64,000 nucleotides of DNA. Origin: Pseudomonadota bacterium (lineage in GTDB: Bacteria > Pseudomonadota > Alphaproteobacteria > Micropepsales > Micropepsaceae). The position numbers and the translations under genes are program-made. Positions within the stretch are counted from its first letter, which is position 1. Every line of letters starts with the position of its first letter. The stretch is from positions 1 to 64,000 of the forward strand of contig JACQDN010000079.1 in assembly GCA_016201105.1 (NCBI GenBank), in the 5' to 3' direction. The notes under the pieces were generated by a model. The model was not told the DNA's origin, did not search any database, and was given only the letters and a program-made list of their open reading frames with translations. Below, piece by piece: positions 16,844 to 24,675 of the stretch.

Positions 16844-17521
16844 ATGGCCCCCGTCAGCTTCCTCCCCAAGCTCTTCCGCTGGGTCTTCAGCGTCCTCATG
16901 GTGATACTTGTCCTCAGCTCGGTCGCGATCGTGGCCGCGATTCTGATCGACCCCAAGCTTCCGCCGGGGACTCACTTCGGGCCTGTGACGCGCGACGTCG
17001 GGGGCCAGCCCGCCAGTTTCGTGCTGCAAGCGAACGGCGGCGACTCCGATTTCACGGCCCACCTTTTCAATGGCACCATCAACATCTTCGTCAAGCAAGC
17101 TGGCGGCCTGGTCGAAGTCGTGAAGCATCACGGCTTGCCCGTGATGCTCATCGACACGATCTTCCTTGCCGTACTTTTCGAACTCCTGCGCCGCCTCTTT
17201 CGCAATGTCGGCCGCGGCGAGAGTTTCACCCGGCAAACTGTGCAGCTCGTCCAGCTCGTAGGCGGAGCCCTCATCGCCTTTTCGCTGGTCTCGGCCTTCG
17301 TCGAACACTGGTTCGTCCAGTCGGTCTATCTCTATCTCGCCGACCACGCGACGGCGACAATTTCCGGGTCCCCAATTCAACTGCCGCGCATCAAGGACTT
17401 TGGCTGGCCGCACGGCGACGGCGGTAGCCCCGTGTTCTTCTCCGGCCTGCTCGTGCTGGCGCTTTCGGAAGTCTTCCGCCAGGGCCTCGCGCTCAAAACC
17501 GAAAACGAACTGACGGTCTGA
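16844..17521 (+). CDS. DUF2975 domain membrane protein
   Basis: Membrane protein of about 225 residues with four predicted helices: one near the N-terminus (FSVLMVILVLSSVAIVAAIL), one near HGLPVMLIDTIFLAVLF, one near LVGGALIAFSLVSAFV, and one C-terminal (FFSGLLVLALSEVF). Start set at the ATG with RBS CCGGAGAA, not at the upstream TTG that would run through the operators. DUF2975 genes are very often followed by a small XRE repressor, as here 8 bp downstream. The function of the pair is unknown; they behave like a small autoregulated membrane/regulator module. Confidence 0.85.
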   Translation: MAPVSFLPKLFRWVFSVLMVILVLSSVAIVAAILIDPKLPPGTHFGPVTRDVGGQPASFVLQANGGDSDFTAHLFNGTINIFVKQAGGLVEVVKHHGLPVMLIDTIFLAVLFELLRRLFRNVGRGESFTRQTVQLVQLVGGALIAFSLVSAFVEHWFVQSVYLYLADHATATISGSPIQLPRIKDFGWPHGDGGSPVFFSGLLVLALSEVFRQGLALKTENELTV

Positions 17522-17529
17522 GGCGCGTC

Positions 17530-17772
17530 ATGGCCATCAAACTTAACCTCGACCGCGTCATGCTCGAGAAGCGCATGTCGCTGACGGAGCTCGCCGACAA
17601 AATCGGCATCACGCTCGCCAATCTCTCGATCCTCAAGACCAACAAGGCGCGCGCGATTCGCTTCACGACGCTCGACGCCCTCTGCGGCGCGCTGGAGTGC
17701 CAGCCCGGCGAACTGCTCGAATACGTGGCCGATGGCGTCGAAGGTGCCGGCCAAAGTGAAATCGCGGTCTAG
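17530..17772 (+). CDS. XRE family helix-turn-helix transcriptional regulator
   Basis: Compact regulator of 80 residues made almost wholly of an XRE HTH: KRMSLTELADKIGITLANLSILKTNKARAIRFTTLDALCGALECQPGELLEY. This is the YozG-like type usually encoded with DUF2975. It lies 8 bp after the DUF2975 gene on the same transcript and probably binds the TATCG-N5-CGATA sites at 16761-16822. Confidence 0.92.
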   Translation: MAIKLNLDRVMLEKRMSLTELADKIGITLANLSILKTNKARAIRFTTLDALCGALECQPGELLEYVADGVEGAGQSEIAV

Positions 17773-17791
17773 GCTTTGCGAAAGGTGACTC

Positions 17792-18019
17792 ATGACACTG
17801 CAATGGACAGATCCCACCTTCCTTCATGCCGCGGCGATGCTCGTACAATTCGTGCAGGTGGGGGTGGGATATCTGGGTGAGACATCAGGCTTGATCGGCG
17901 GTCTTGCGCCCAGGCGCATGGAATTCACCGCCCTTCAACCCGTGCTTGGCTTCGCGGCGCTTTTGATCAGCGCCGCAGTGCGATGGTGGCTGATGGACAC
18001 GCGAACGCGCGTGGTGTGA
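17792..18019 (+). CDS. Small hypothetical membrane protein
   Basis: A frame of 75 codons, 19 bp after the XRE gene, with an RBS-like AAAGGTG six bases before its ATG. It has a moderately hydrophobic N-terminal stretch and a clear C-terminal membrane segment (LQPVLGFAALLISAAVRWWLM). No family recognised. Spacing and RBS suggest it is the third gene of the DUF2975-XRE unit, but a chance frame is not excluded. Confidence 0.45.
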   Translation: MTLQWTDPTFLHAAAMLVQFVQVGVGYLGETSGLIGGLAPRRMEFTALQPVLGFAALLISAAVRWWLMDTRTRVV

Positions 18020-18030
18020 TGCATGTCGCC

Positions 18031-18238
18031 TAATTACCTCTCCCTTGTGGAGAGGTCGACGCGCGAAGCGTGTCGGGTGAGGGGTAAGAATAGAGCGCGG
18101 TGGTGAGGCTTCCCCTCACCCGAAATTTGCTTCGCAAATTTCGACCTCTCCACCCGCCTACGCTTCGCTTCGGCGTGGCAGGCACGAACTCAAGGCACGC
18201 CGTAGCTTTGGCGAAGGCGGCGAGGGAGAGGTGATTAG
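18031..18238. repeat. Long imperfect palindrome, family B, copy 2, with an inserted family G repeat
   Basis: Ends TAATTACCTCTCCCTTGTGG and GGGAGAGGTGATTA. The right arm carries GAAATTTGC-TTC-GCAAATTTC. The right stem is interrupted at 18153-18222 by a family G sequence (GCCTACGCTTCGC ... CGTAGCTTTGGCGAAGGC), so one repeat has inserted into another. Confidence 0.8.
18153..18222. repeat. Family G repeat nested in palindrome B copy 2
   Basis: GCCTACGCTTCGCTTCGGCG on the left and CGTAGCTTTGGCGAAGGC on the right, inverted, as in the copy within the kinase gene at 7811-7880. It interrupts the right outer stem of the family B element. Confidence 0.6.
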
Positions 18239-18306
18239 TTCACCGAGCGATCTCCTCACTCCTGAAATTCGGCGTCGCGTGTTCTTCCACGAGGCGCCCT
18301 GGCTCC

Positions 18307-18846
18307 TCAAGCAGCGCCTTCTTCGCTCGGATCGCGGCGCATCTTGCCGATGTCCCGGATCATCCGCTTCAGCGAGAGCCGGTCGAGGCTTGTGAGCGGC
18401 AGCGCGCAGAACATCCCGATGCGGTTCTGCAGTAGGCGGTAGGCGTCAAACAGGGCTCGCGAAATGATGGCTTGCGAGCCCCCGGCCGCGGCCGGATCGG
18501 GTACGCCCCAATGGGCGCTCATCGGCTGGCCTGGCCAGACCGGACAGACTTCGTTCGCGGCGTTGTCGCAAACGGTGAACACGAAATCGAGCTTCGGCGC
18601 GCCCGGCGCGGCGAACTCCTCCCAGCTCTTCGAGCACAATCCATCGGTCTTGAACCTGAAGCTCCTCAGCAGCGCAATGGTTTGCGGACTGACTTCGCCC
18701 TTCGGCCGCGAGCCGGCACTGTATGCCCTGAATCTCGGCGCGCCGACGCGGTTCAGAATCGCTTCGGCCATGATCGAGCGCACCGAATTGCCGGTACAGA
18801 GAAACAGCACGTTGTACGGATGGCCCGCACTTTCCTTGTCGCTCAT
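18307..18846 (-). CDS. Arsenate reductase ArsC, low-molecular-weight phosphatase fold (thioredoxin-coupled type)
   Basis: Protein of 179 residues. The P-loop C-T-G-N-S-V-R (Cys17 to Arg23) is the LMW protein tyrosine phosphatase signature. The second cysteine pair, Cys93 and Cys101 (TVCDNAANEVCPVWPG), matches the redox cysteines of thioredoxin-dependent ArsC, and HWGVPDPA is the conserved Asp loop. The longer upstream frame is an artefact; the ATG at 18846 overlaps the stop of the membrane-protein gene (ATGA). No arsB/acr3 or ArsR is adjacent, so arsenate may not be the physiological substrate. Likely last gene of an ECF41-driven operon. Confidence 0.87.
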   Translation of the reverse strand: MSDKESAGHPYNVLFLCTGNSVRSIMAEAILNRVGAPRFRAYSAGSRPKGEVSPQTIALLRSFRFKTDGLCSKSWEEFAAPGAPKLDFVFTVCDNAANEVCPVWPGQPMSAHWGVPDPAAAGGSQAIISRALFDAYRLLQNRIGMFCALPLTSLDRLSLKRMIRDIGKMRRDPSEEGAA

Positions 18847-19295
18847 TTTTCCCCGCCTGATTTTCGGGCACTCAATTTTCGGGCATGGGCCACGGCTTGC
18901 GCCGCGAAGCCCACCAAGGCGACGCCAAGCGGAACGTGGACCCACATGAGGTTGGCGCCGTTTGCGGACATTTTGCCGACGGCAGTCTGAAGCAAGACCA
19001 CTACCGCCAGCGACAACAGAGTCAAACCCAGTTTCCATCCTTGCTGGATACGGCGGAGCGTGATGACGCAGACGAGACCCGCTGTGAAAGTGAAGGCGAT
19101 CAGTAGTGCTGCATTCAGCGAATGTGCCGAGCGTGCCCAATCGACTCCTGACAACATCAGGCCGGCGAAGACCGCTTGGGCGAAAATAGCAACGACGAGC
19201 AAGACAGAGACGATGGTCCACCAGCGCCGCAAGGTGCGACTGGGATCATCCGCAACAGTTGGTCGGCCCAATTGGACAGCCGCGTCGGTATTCAT
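18843..19295 (-). CDS. Four-helix integral membrane protein (DUF6220-like)
   Basis: Protein of 150 residues with four hydrophobic helices: WTIVSVLLVVAIFAQAVF, LNAALLIAFTFTAGLVCVI, LGLTLLSLAVVVLLQTAVG and VHVPLGVALVGFAAQAVA. Conserved-looking His residues in helices 2 and 4 (SAHSLN, WVHVPLG) recall small haem-binding four-helix proteins. The DUF6220 assignment is from memory of the pattern. Translationally coupled to arsC downstream and 27 bp after the VOC gene. Confidence 0.75.
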   Translation of the reverse strand: MNTDAAVQLGRPTVADDPSRTLRRWWTIVSVLLVVAIFAQAVFAGLMLSGVDWARSAHSLNAALLIAFTFTAGLVCVITLRRIQQGWKLGLTLLSLAVVVLLQTAVGKMSANGANLMWVHVPLGVALVGFAAQAVAHARKLSARKSGGEK

Positions 19296-19322
19296 CTCTG
19301 TTTCCCTTCTCCGCGCGATTGC

Positions 19323-19721
19323 TCATCGTGTCGGGTTGAAAGCGGCGGGTTGAAAGAGTTCGACGACATTGCCGGAGGGATCCTGGAGCAGGACCTGCTT
19401 GCCGCCCGGTCCTGAGAGGATGTCGTTGCGAAACGGCGCACCCGCATTGCGCAGGCGCGCGACTTCGGCATCGATGTCGTCGACGATGAGGTGAATGCGG
19501 TTCCAGCCGCCGGGGCCCGGCTTGGCGCCATCCGGCATGGGCCGCCCTGCGGAGCTGCTTGGTCCACTGAGCAGCAATCGCAGTTTGCCGCGGGCAACGT
19601 CGGCGAAAGCGGGAAACTTGTTCAGGACTTCGAAGTCGAGGAACGTCGTGTAGAAGGCGACCGCCTTCTCAACGTCGTCCACCATGTAGCGGACGCTTAC
19701 CATGTCACTGGGATCGGTCAT
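19323..19721 (-). CDS. VOC superfamily (glyoxalase/bleomycin-resistance-like) protein
   Basis: Dioxygenase-fold protein of 132 residues from the ATG at 19721 (RBS AGGAG). It has two beta-alpha-beta-beta-beta modules: VSVRYMVDDVEKAVAFYTT and WNRIHLIVDDIDAEVARL, ending LQDPSGNVVELFQP. An upstream in-frame ATG at 19877, also with an AGGAG, would add 52 low-complexity residues. The ECF41-type promoter at 19941-19967 would give a leader that includes it, so an N-terminal extension or leader peptide is possible. First gene of the VOC-membrane protein-arsC unit. Confidence 0.85.
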   Translation of the reverse strand: MTDPSDMVSVRYMVDDVEKAVAFYTTFLDFEVLNKFPAFADVARGKLRLLLSGPSSSAGRPMPDGAKPGPGGWNRIHLIVDDIDAEVARLRNAGAPFRNDILSGPGGKQVLLQDPSGNVVELFQPAAFNPTR

Positions 19722-19887
19722 GTGGCTTCTCCTGTGCTGCCGCGGGGTGGCGCTCGGCTCGGCCGCCGGCAACCCTTGGGCGTTGTTTGGGACGTTCCCG
19801 GTTGCAGGCAGCACGGCCTGAATGGCTGCTACGACGCTGGGTGACAGGGCCGCCGGATGCTTCCTGCGGGATTCCATTCTCTTCTCC

Positions 19888-19914
19888 TGTCACATTGTCC
19901 TGACGTGGCCCGTC
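19888..19914 (+). promoter_or_regulatory. ECF41-type promoter for the sigma factor gene
   Basis: TGTCACA at 19888-19894, 16 bp spacer, CGTC at 19911-19914. This matches the published ECF41 consensus as I remember it (TGTCACA and CGTC). It points at the sigma gene 54 bp downstream, indicating autoregulation. Confidence 0.75.
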
Positions 19915-19940
19915 ATACTCATGACGCCCGTTATACTCAT

Positions 19941-19967
19941 GACGAATGGCGCCACCGGAAAGTGACA
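19941..19967 (-). promoter_or_regulatory. Divergent ECF41-type promoter for the VOC operon
   Basis: On the minus strand TGTCACT (plus 19961-19967) is followed after 16 bp by CGTC (plus 19941-19944), the same spacing as the plus-strand site. Between the two promoters lies a tandem repeat of TATACTCATGACG with the inverted repeat CGTCAT-ACTC-ATGACG. Confidence 0.65.
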
Positions 19968-20852
19968 ATGACCGAGAAAGAAATTCTGGCGGAGCGGTTC
20001 GAAGCCAGCCGGGCCCATCTCAGATCCGTCGCTTACCGGATGCTGGGCTCCGGGGCCGAGGCCGACGATGCGGTGCAGGAGACCTTTCTCCGGTTCATGC
20101 GTGCCGGGTCGAGTGGCATCGACAATTTTTCCGGCTGGCTCACGACCATCGTGGCCCGCGTCTGCCTCGATATGCTTCGCGAACGAAAGTCGCGGCACGA
20201 AGTTCCGGTCGATGCCGGCGTCGAAACCCTCCCGGCGGCGAACAATCCGGAGCGCGAGACGCTGATCGCGGACTCCGTCGGCGTTGCGATGCTGGTGGTG
20301 CTCGAGACCCTGACGCCGGCGGAGCGGGTCGCGTTCGTGTTGCACGATATGTTCAATTTCTCGTTCGATGAGATTGCGCCGGTCGTCGGCCGCTCGCCGG
20401 CGGCGGTGCGACAGCTCGCGAGCCGAGGGCGACGGCGAGTGCAGGGCGCACCCGCTCAGCCGGAGGCTGACCGGACGCGGCAACGCGAGGTCATCGACGC
20501 GTTTCTTGCCGCATCGCGCAGCGGTGACTTCGCAGCCCTTCTCGCCATCCTCGATCCCGGTGTCGTGCTGCGGGCGGACGCAGCGGCGGTGCAGGCAAGT
20601 TTGGCGCTTGCAAGCCAGGATGTACCGATCCTCGCCCCGGAGATCCGCGGTCGCGACGCCGTTGCGAACATCTTCCGGGGCCGCGCGAAGGCGGCGCAGC
20701 TCGCTTTGCTTGACGGCGACTATGGCTTTGTGTTTGCGCCCGGAGGAAGCCCGCGCGTGGCGGCCGACTTCGTCCTGGAGAACGGCCGGATCGTCGAGAT
20801 CAGCCTCATCGCGGACCCAGAGCGTATCGCTGCACGCGACATAGAGTTCTGA
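19968..20852 (+). CDS. ECF RNA polymerase sigma factor, ECF41 (SigJ-like) with SnoaL-like C-terminal domain
   Basis: Sigma factor of 294 residues. Region 2 spans about residues 10-75 (VAYRMLGSGAEADDAVQETFLRF) and region 4 about 105-158 (TPAERVAFVLHDMFNFSFDEIAPVVGRS split between helices). A C-terminal domain of about 130 residues (165-290) has the SnoaL-like fold and replaces an anti-sigma factor in ECF41 proteins. It ends VENGRIVEI-like, with ADPERI at the place of the family NPDKL motif. ECF41 genes normally sit beside their single target. Here the target would be the divergent VOC-membrane protein-arsC operon, and both promoters match. Confidence 0.88.
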   Translation: MTEKEILAERFEASRAHLRSVAYRMLGSGAEADDAVQETFLRFMRAGSSGIDNFSGWLTTIVARVCLDMLRERKSRHEVPVDAGVETLPAANNPERETLIADSVGVAMLVVLETLTPAERVAFVLHDMFNFSFDEIAPVVGRSPAAVRQLASRGRRRVQGAPAQPEADRTRQREVIDAFLAASRSGDFAALLAILDPGVVLRADAAAVQASLALASQDVPILAPEIRGRDAVANIFRGRAKAAQLALLDGDYGFVFAPGGSPRVAADFVLENGRIVEISLIADPERIAARDIEF

Positions 20853-20883
20853 CGCAACTTCACCCAGCCGGAGCCCTCACAAC

Positions 20884-21279
20884 CTAGTCGTAGTGCTCGG
20901 CGTCCTCAGGCACGCTCACCCAGGCGTGCTTGCGCAATTCATAGACGGAGACTTTCGGCGCCGGAAACGACGGATCGGCAAACGCCCCGATCGGCACGGC
21001 GATCGCGTCGGGCATGTCTTCATTGACGTAATAGACGGTCGCGCCGCAGGTCGGACAGAAATGAAAGCGGGCGCGGCCGCCTTCATCGCCGGTGAGCACG
21101 TACTCGCTGGAGTGTCCCTCGATGTTCGCCGATGCACGCGGCCAGCGCGCTTGCGCGCTGTACGTGCTGCCGGTGCGCCTCTGGCAGGCGAGGCAATGGC
21201 ATATGGAAATGCGTACGGGCTCGCCTTCGCAGGTGATGGAAAGCTTGCCGCAGGAGCAGGTGGCGGTGCGTGTGGTCAT
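20884..21279 (-). CDS. GFA family (glutathione-dependent formaldehyde-activating-like) zinc protein
   Basis: Protein of 131 residues. Zinc-binding cysteines are in CSCGKL near the N-terminus, ICHCLACQ in the first third, and FCPTCGA in the middle, the spacing of the Gfa/CENP-V fold. The proposed enzyme joins glutathione and formaldehyde, but most family members have no proven activity. Start chosen at MTTRTATCSC; the longer frame runs into a family A repeat. Convergent with the sigma factor gene. Confidence 0.88.
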   Translation of the reverse strand: MTTRTATCSCGKLSITCEGEPVRISICHCLACQRRTGSTYSAQARWPRASANIEGHSSEYVLTGDEGGRARFHFCPTCGATVYYVNEDMPDAIAVPIGAFADPSFPAPKVSVYELRKHAWVSVPEDAEHYD

Positions 21280-21296
21280 GAACAAATCTAACACGG

Positions 21297-21431
21297 CTCG
21301 ACCCTCCCTTGGGAGGGTCGAAGCGCGAAGCGCTTCGGGGAGGATGCCGACGGAGAATCTGCCTTGCACATCCTCCCCGAAAAATTCTGCGCTTCGCTCC
21401 GAATTTTTCGACCCTCCCAAGGGAGGGTCGA
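21297..21431. repeat. Long imperfect palindrome, family A, copy 3
   Basis: Ends CTCGACCCTCCCTTGGGAGG and CCCTCCCAAGGGAGGGTCGA. Left hairpin GAAGCGC-GAA-GCGCTTC. Located between gfa and ahcY, ending 3 bp before the ahcY stop codon. Confidence 0.85.
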
Positions 21432-21433
21432 TC

Positions 21434-22837
21434 TCAATACCGATAATGCTCCGGCTTGAACGGGCCCTGCTGCGGCACGCCGATATATTCGGACTGCTTG
21501 TCCGTCATCTTCGTCAGCTTCACGCCGATCTTTTCCAGATGCAGCCGTGCCACTTTCTCGTCGAGCTCCTTGGGCAGGGTGTAGACCTTCTTCTCGTACT
21601 GGCCCTGTTTCGTATAGAGCTCGATCTGCGCCAGCGTCTGGTTGGTGAAGCTTGCGCTCATCACGAAGCTGGGATGCCCCATGGCATTGCCGAGATTCAC
21701 CAAGCGCCCCTCGGAGAGCAGGATGATGCGCTTGTTGTCGGGGAATTCGATCTCGTCCACCTGCGGCTTCACATTGTGCCATTTGTAATTGCGCAGCGCC
21801 GCGACCTGGATCTCGGAATCGAAGTGACCGATGTTGCAGACGATGGCGCGGTCTTTCATCGCCCGCATGTGTTCGATGGTGATGACGTCGAGATTGCCGG
21901 TGGCCGTCACGAAGATGTCGGCACGGGGCGCGGCGTCTTCCATCGTAATCACTTCATAGCCTTCCATCGCGGCCTGCAGCGCGCAGATAGGATCGACTTC
22001 GCTCACCATCACGCGGCAACCGGCCTGACGCAGCGATGCTGCCGAGCCTTTGCCCACGTCGCCGAAGCCGGCGACCATCGCGACTTTGCCCGCCATCATC
22101 ACATCGGTGCCGCGGCGGATGCCGTCGACCAGGGATTCGCGGCAGCCATAGAGATTGTCGAATTTCGATTTCGTCACGCTGTCGTTCACGTTGATGGCGG
22201 GGAACAGCAGCTTGCCTTCGCGCGCCATGATGTAGAGGCGGTGAACGCCGGTGGTGGTTTCTTCCGTCACGCCTTTGATGCTTTCGGCGAGCTTCGTATA
22301 CCAGCCGTGCTTGTGCTTCAGGCGGCGCTTGATGGCGGCGAAGAGGACTTCCTCTTCCTCGTTGCCGGGCTTTTCGAGAAAAGCGACGTCGCCCTTTTCG
22401 GCCCGCAGTCCCAGATGCACGAGCAGCGTCGCGTCGCCGCCGTCGTCGAGGATCATGTTCGGCACGCCGCCGTCGGCCCATTCGAAGATGCGGTGGGTAT
22501 ATTCCCAATAGTCTTCCAGGCTTTCGCCCTTCACAGCGAACACCGGCGTGCCCCCGGCCGCGATCGCGGCGGCCGCGTGATCCTGCGTCGAATAGATGTT
22601 GCAGGAAGCCCAGCGCACATCGGCGCCCAGCGCCTTCAGTGTCTCGATCAGCACCGCCGTCTGAATGGTCATATGCAGCGAGCCGGCGACGCGTGCGCCT
22701 TTGAGCGGCTGCGTGGGGCCGTATTCGGCGCGGGTGGCCATCAGGCCCGGCATTTCGACTTCGGCGATGTCGATTTCCTTGCGCCCCCAATCGGCGAGGT
22801 TGATGTCCTTGACGATGTAGTCGTGGGGGGCGGCCAT
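21434..22837 (-). CDS. ahcY: S-adenosylhomocysteine hydrolase
   Basis: SAH hydrolase (adenosylhomocysteinase) of 467 residues, full length for the bacterial type with the 40-residue insertion. NAD-binding motif [12 protein letters not shown]; substrate-domain motifs [16 protein letters not shown] and [13 protein letters not shown]-terminal KPEHYRY, where the Lys-x4-Tyr contacts the NAD of the neighbouring subunit. It removes the methylation by-product SAH, giving adenosine and homocysteine. In many relatives it sits between the hpr gene and the PAS kinase; here it stands alone between inserted blocks. A palindrome upstream (22900-22923) may control it. Confidence 0.98.
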   Translation of the reverse strand: MAAPHDYIVKDINLADWGRKEIDIAEVEMPGLMATRAEYGPTQPLKGARVAGSLHMTIQTAVLIETLKALGADVRWASCNIYSTQDHAAAAIAAGGTPVFAVKGESLEDYWEYTHRIFEWADGGVPNMILDDGGDATLLVHLGLRAEKGDVAFLEKPGNEEEEVLFAAIKRRLKHKHGWYTKLAESIKGVTEETTTGVHRLYIMAREGKLLFPAINVNDSVTKSKFDNLYGCRESLVDGIRRGTDVMMAGKVAMVAGFGDVGKGSAASLRQAGCRVMVSEVDPICALQAAMEGYEVITMEDAAPRADIFVTATGNLDVITIEHMRAMKDRAIVCNIGHFDSEIQVAALRNYKWHNVKPQVDEIEFPDNKRIILLSEGRLVNLGNAMGHPSFVMSASFTNQTLAQIELYTKQGQYEKKVYTLPKELDEKVARLHLEKIGVKLTKMTDKQSEYIGVPQQGPFKPEHYRY

Positions 22838-22899
22838 GGAGTGCTCCTGCGCTTGGCGGGCGGGGTATAGCAGCGGGCCTATGGGGTTTCAAGGAACAT

Positions 22900-22923
22900 A
22901 TAAAGAAATATGCATGTCTTTAT
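22900..22923. promoter_or_regulatory. Inverted repeat ATAAAGA-N10-TCTTTAT between ahcY and the AraC gene
   Basis: A perfect 7-bp inverted repeat in an unusually AT-rich patch between two divergent genes, about 65 bp upstream of the ahcY start. Some alphaproteobacteria control ahcY and met genes with ArsR-type SAH-responsive regulators that bind AT-rich palindromes; whether this is such a site is inference. I found no SAH-riboswitch-like fold. Confidence 0.4.
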
Positions 22924-22999
22924 TTGTCTGCCTATATTCCTATTCCTCAAACTTGTGCACGGATTTTGAAAACCTCGCAACGGGAGCAAGATTGCGACG

Positions 23000-23881
23000 A
23001 TGACGAGCCTGATCCTCGACCAGCCGGATGTCGCCGCGCCCGAGCGTTCGCGGCGTCTGCAATTCGACGGCAGCGGCGCCGAGCGCATTTGGATCTTGAA
23101 CGGGCGCAGCGGCCGTGGCTTTGAAGGTGGCGGTGACGAGCCCGAGTTGTCGCTCAAATGGGTGCCGAAGGGCAGCGCCGAATACAAAAGCGCAAACGCC
23201 CGCTTTCGTGTCTCCGACCGCGCGCAGCTCCTGCTCAATCGCGGGCAGCCCTATCGGCTGCGCACCGCGCCCGGCAGCGAAACCTTCGTGATGTTCTTTT
23301 CGCGCGGTCTTGCCGACGCGGCATGGCAGTCGCTGAAAGGAGAACTGCAGGCCTTTCCGGAAGTACCTTCGGTGGCGGGCCGCTCGCAAACGGCTTTGCA
23401 GCATTCGCTGGAAACACTGCGCCAGGAAGCGCGCAGCGATGCACCTGACGGCGATCGTTTGAACGAACGCTCACTTGCCGTGTTGTCGGAGATTGCGGCT
23501 TTGGCGGCTGAGCGGCGAGGGCAGGCCGATCGCATTCCCGCCTTGCGCAACACCACGCGCCAAGAGTTGCTGCGCCGTCTTGCCCGCGCGCAGTCCTACC
23601 TTCTGGAGAGCGGCGCCGCGGCGACGTTGGAGGGCGCCGCTGACGCCGCGGCCCTCTCACCCTTCCATCTCATTCGGGTATTTCGCGCGGCCTTTGGCGA
23701 AACGCCGCTGGCTTACGGCGCGGGCAAGCGGCTCGATTTCGCTCGCGACGCGCTGGTCATGACGGAAGACTCCATCGACGAGATTTCGCGCCGCTCGGGC
23801 TATGACAGCCGCACCGCCTTCGACCGCGCTTTTCGGCGCCGCTTCAAATCCACACCTGGGGCGCTCAGGTCCAAGCTTTGA
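23000..23881 (+). CDS. AraC family transcriptional regulator
   Basis: Regulator of 293 residues. The N-terminal half (about 1-130) is cupin-like, with NRGQPYRLRTAPGSETFVMFF fitting a small beta barrel. The C-terminal AraC HTH pair covers about 185-290: ATLEGAADAAALSPFHLIRVF, then SIDEISRRSGYDSRTAFDRAF and RRRFKSTPGALR. Divergent from ahcY. The target is not evident; the downstream ankyrin and sulfotransferase genes are co-directional but separated by repeats. Confidence 0.88.
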   Translation: MTSLILDQPDVAAPERSRRLQFDGSGAERIWILNGRSGRGFEGGGDEPELSLKWVPKGSAEYKSANARFRVSDRAQLLLNRGQPYRLRTAPGSETFVMFFSRGLADAAWQSLKGELQAFPEVPSVAGRSQTALQHSLETLRQEARSDAPDGDRLNERSLAVLSEIAALAAERRGQADRIPALRNTTRQELLRRLARAQSYLLESGAAATLEGAADAAALSPFHLIRVFRAAFGETPLAYGAGKRLDFARDALVMTEDSIDEISRRSGYDSRTAFDRAFRRRFKSTPGALRSKL

Positions 23882-23988
23882 AATTCGCAATTCCGGCGGA
23901 TGCGTCCCGCAGATTTAACCCCTACCTTTGATCATGCCCTGTCCCCCTCCGGGGAGAGGGCAAGGTGAGGGGGTTGGAGAAGCATCCA

Positions 23989-24636
23989 ATGAACTCAAAA
24001 GAATTATTCGCTCTTGCCGAAGCCGATGACGCTGCGGCTCTCGATGCCGCGCTCCACGGCGCGCCCGAAACGTTCCGTATACGGAATGAATCCGGAGAGT
24101 CGCTTTATCTCTTCTGCGTTTTCCGCGGGCGGATGAAATGCGCCGAACTGCTGAAGACGCGCGGCGATTTTGGACTGCACGAAGCGGCTTTGGCAGGCGA
24201 TACGGCGCGCGTCGAAGCGTTGCTGAAATCCGCGCCATCGGTGATCGACATGCTGTCGCCCGATGGTTGGACGGCGCTGCACATGGCGGCCTTTCCGGGA
24301 AACGATGCCACGGTCGTCAAGCTGCTGGATCTGGGCGCGGATGCGCGGGTGTTCAGCCGCGCCTTCGAGCAGAACATGGCGATGCATGCCGCCGCCGCCG
24401 GCCGCCGCATCGGCAAACAGGCCTACGCCAAACTGATCGCGGCCTCCGGTGTCGATGCCTTGCAGAAACAGGGCTACACCGCGCTGATGATCGCGGCGTC
24501 GAACGGGTTCGCCGACGGGATCGACGCGCTCTTGGCAGCCGGCGCGAACCGGACCCTGAAGACGCCGGATGGAAAGACCGCCGCGGACATCGCCGTGGAT
24601 CGCGGCCACATGGACCTCGTGCAACGATTGCGCTAA
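23989..24636 (+). CDS. Ankyrin repeat protein
   Basis: Protein of 215 residues with about five ankyrin repeats from residue 5 on. Recognisable units include GLHEAALAGDTARVEALLKS, DGWTALHMAAFPGNDATVV and GYTALMIAASNGFADGIDAL. No signal peptide. The ATG at 23989 has RBS GGAGA eight bases upstream; an upstream in-frame start would read through a short GC-rich hairpin at about 23937-23965. A protein-interaction scaffold with no known partner. Confidence 0.85.
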   Translation: MNSKELFALAEADDAAALDAALHGAPETFRIRNESGESLYLFCVFRGRMKCAELLKTRGDFGLHEAALAGDTARVEALLKSAPSVIDMLSPDGWTALHMAAFPGNDATVVKLLDLGADARVFSRAFEQNMAMHAAAAGRRIGKQAYAKLIAASGVDALQKQGYTALMIAASNGFADGIDALLAAGANRTLKTPDGKTAADIAVDRGHMDLVQRLR

Positions 24637-24675
24637 GCCCTCACACCGTTCGCAGCCATTGGCCGTTCGCTTTCG

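Noticed and set aside
18847-19221. N-terminal extension of the arsC frame
   Set aside because: It overlaps the membrane-protein gene in another frame; the ATG at 18846 gives the normal ArsC length and an ATGA junction.
21092-22870. 592-codon open frame antisense to ahcY
   Set aside because: The minus strand encodes full-length SAH hydrolase; the plus frame has His/Asp-rich shadow composition.
22838-22999. SAH or SAM riboswitch upstream of ahcY
   Set aside because: I could not find the conserved stems or pseudoknot elements; only an AT-rich inverted repeat is evident.
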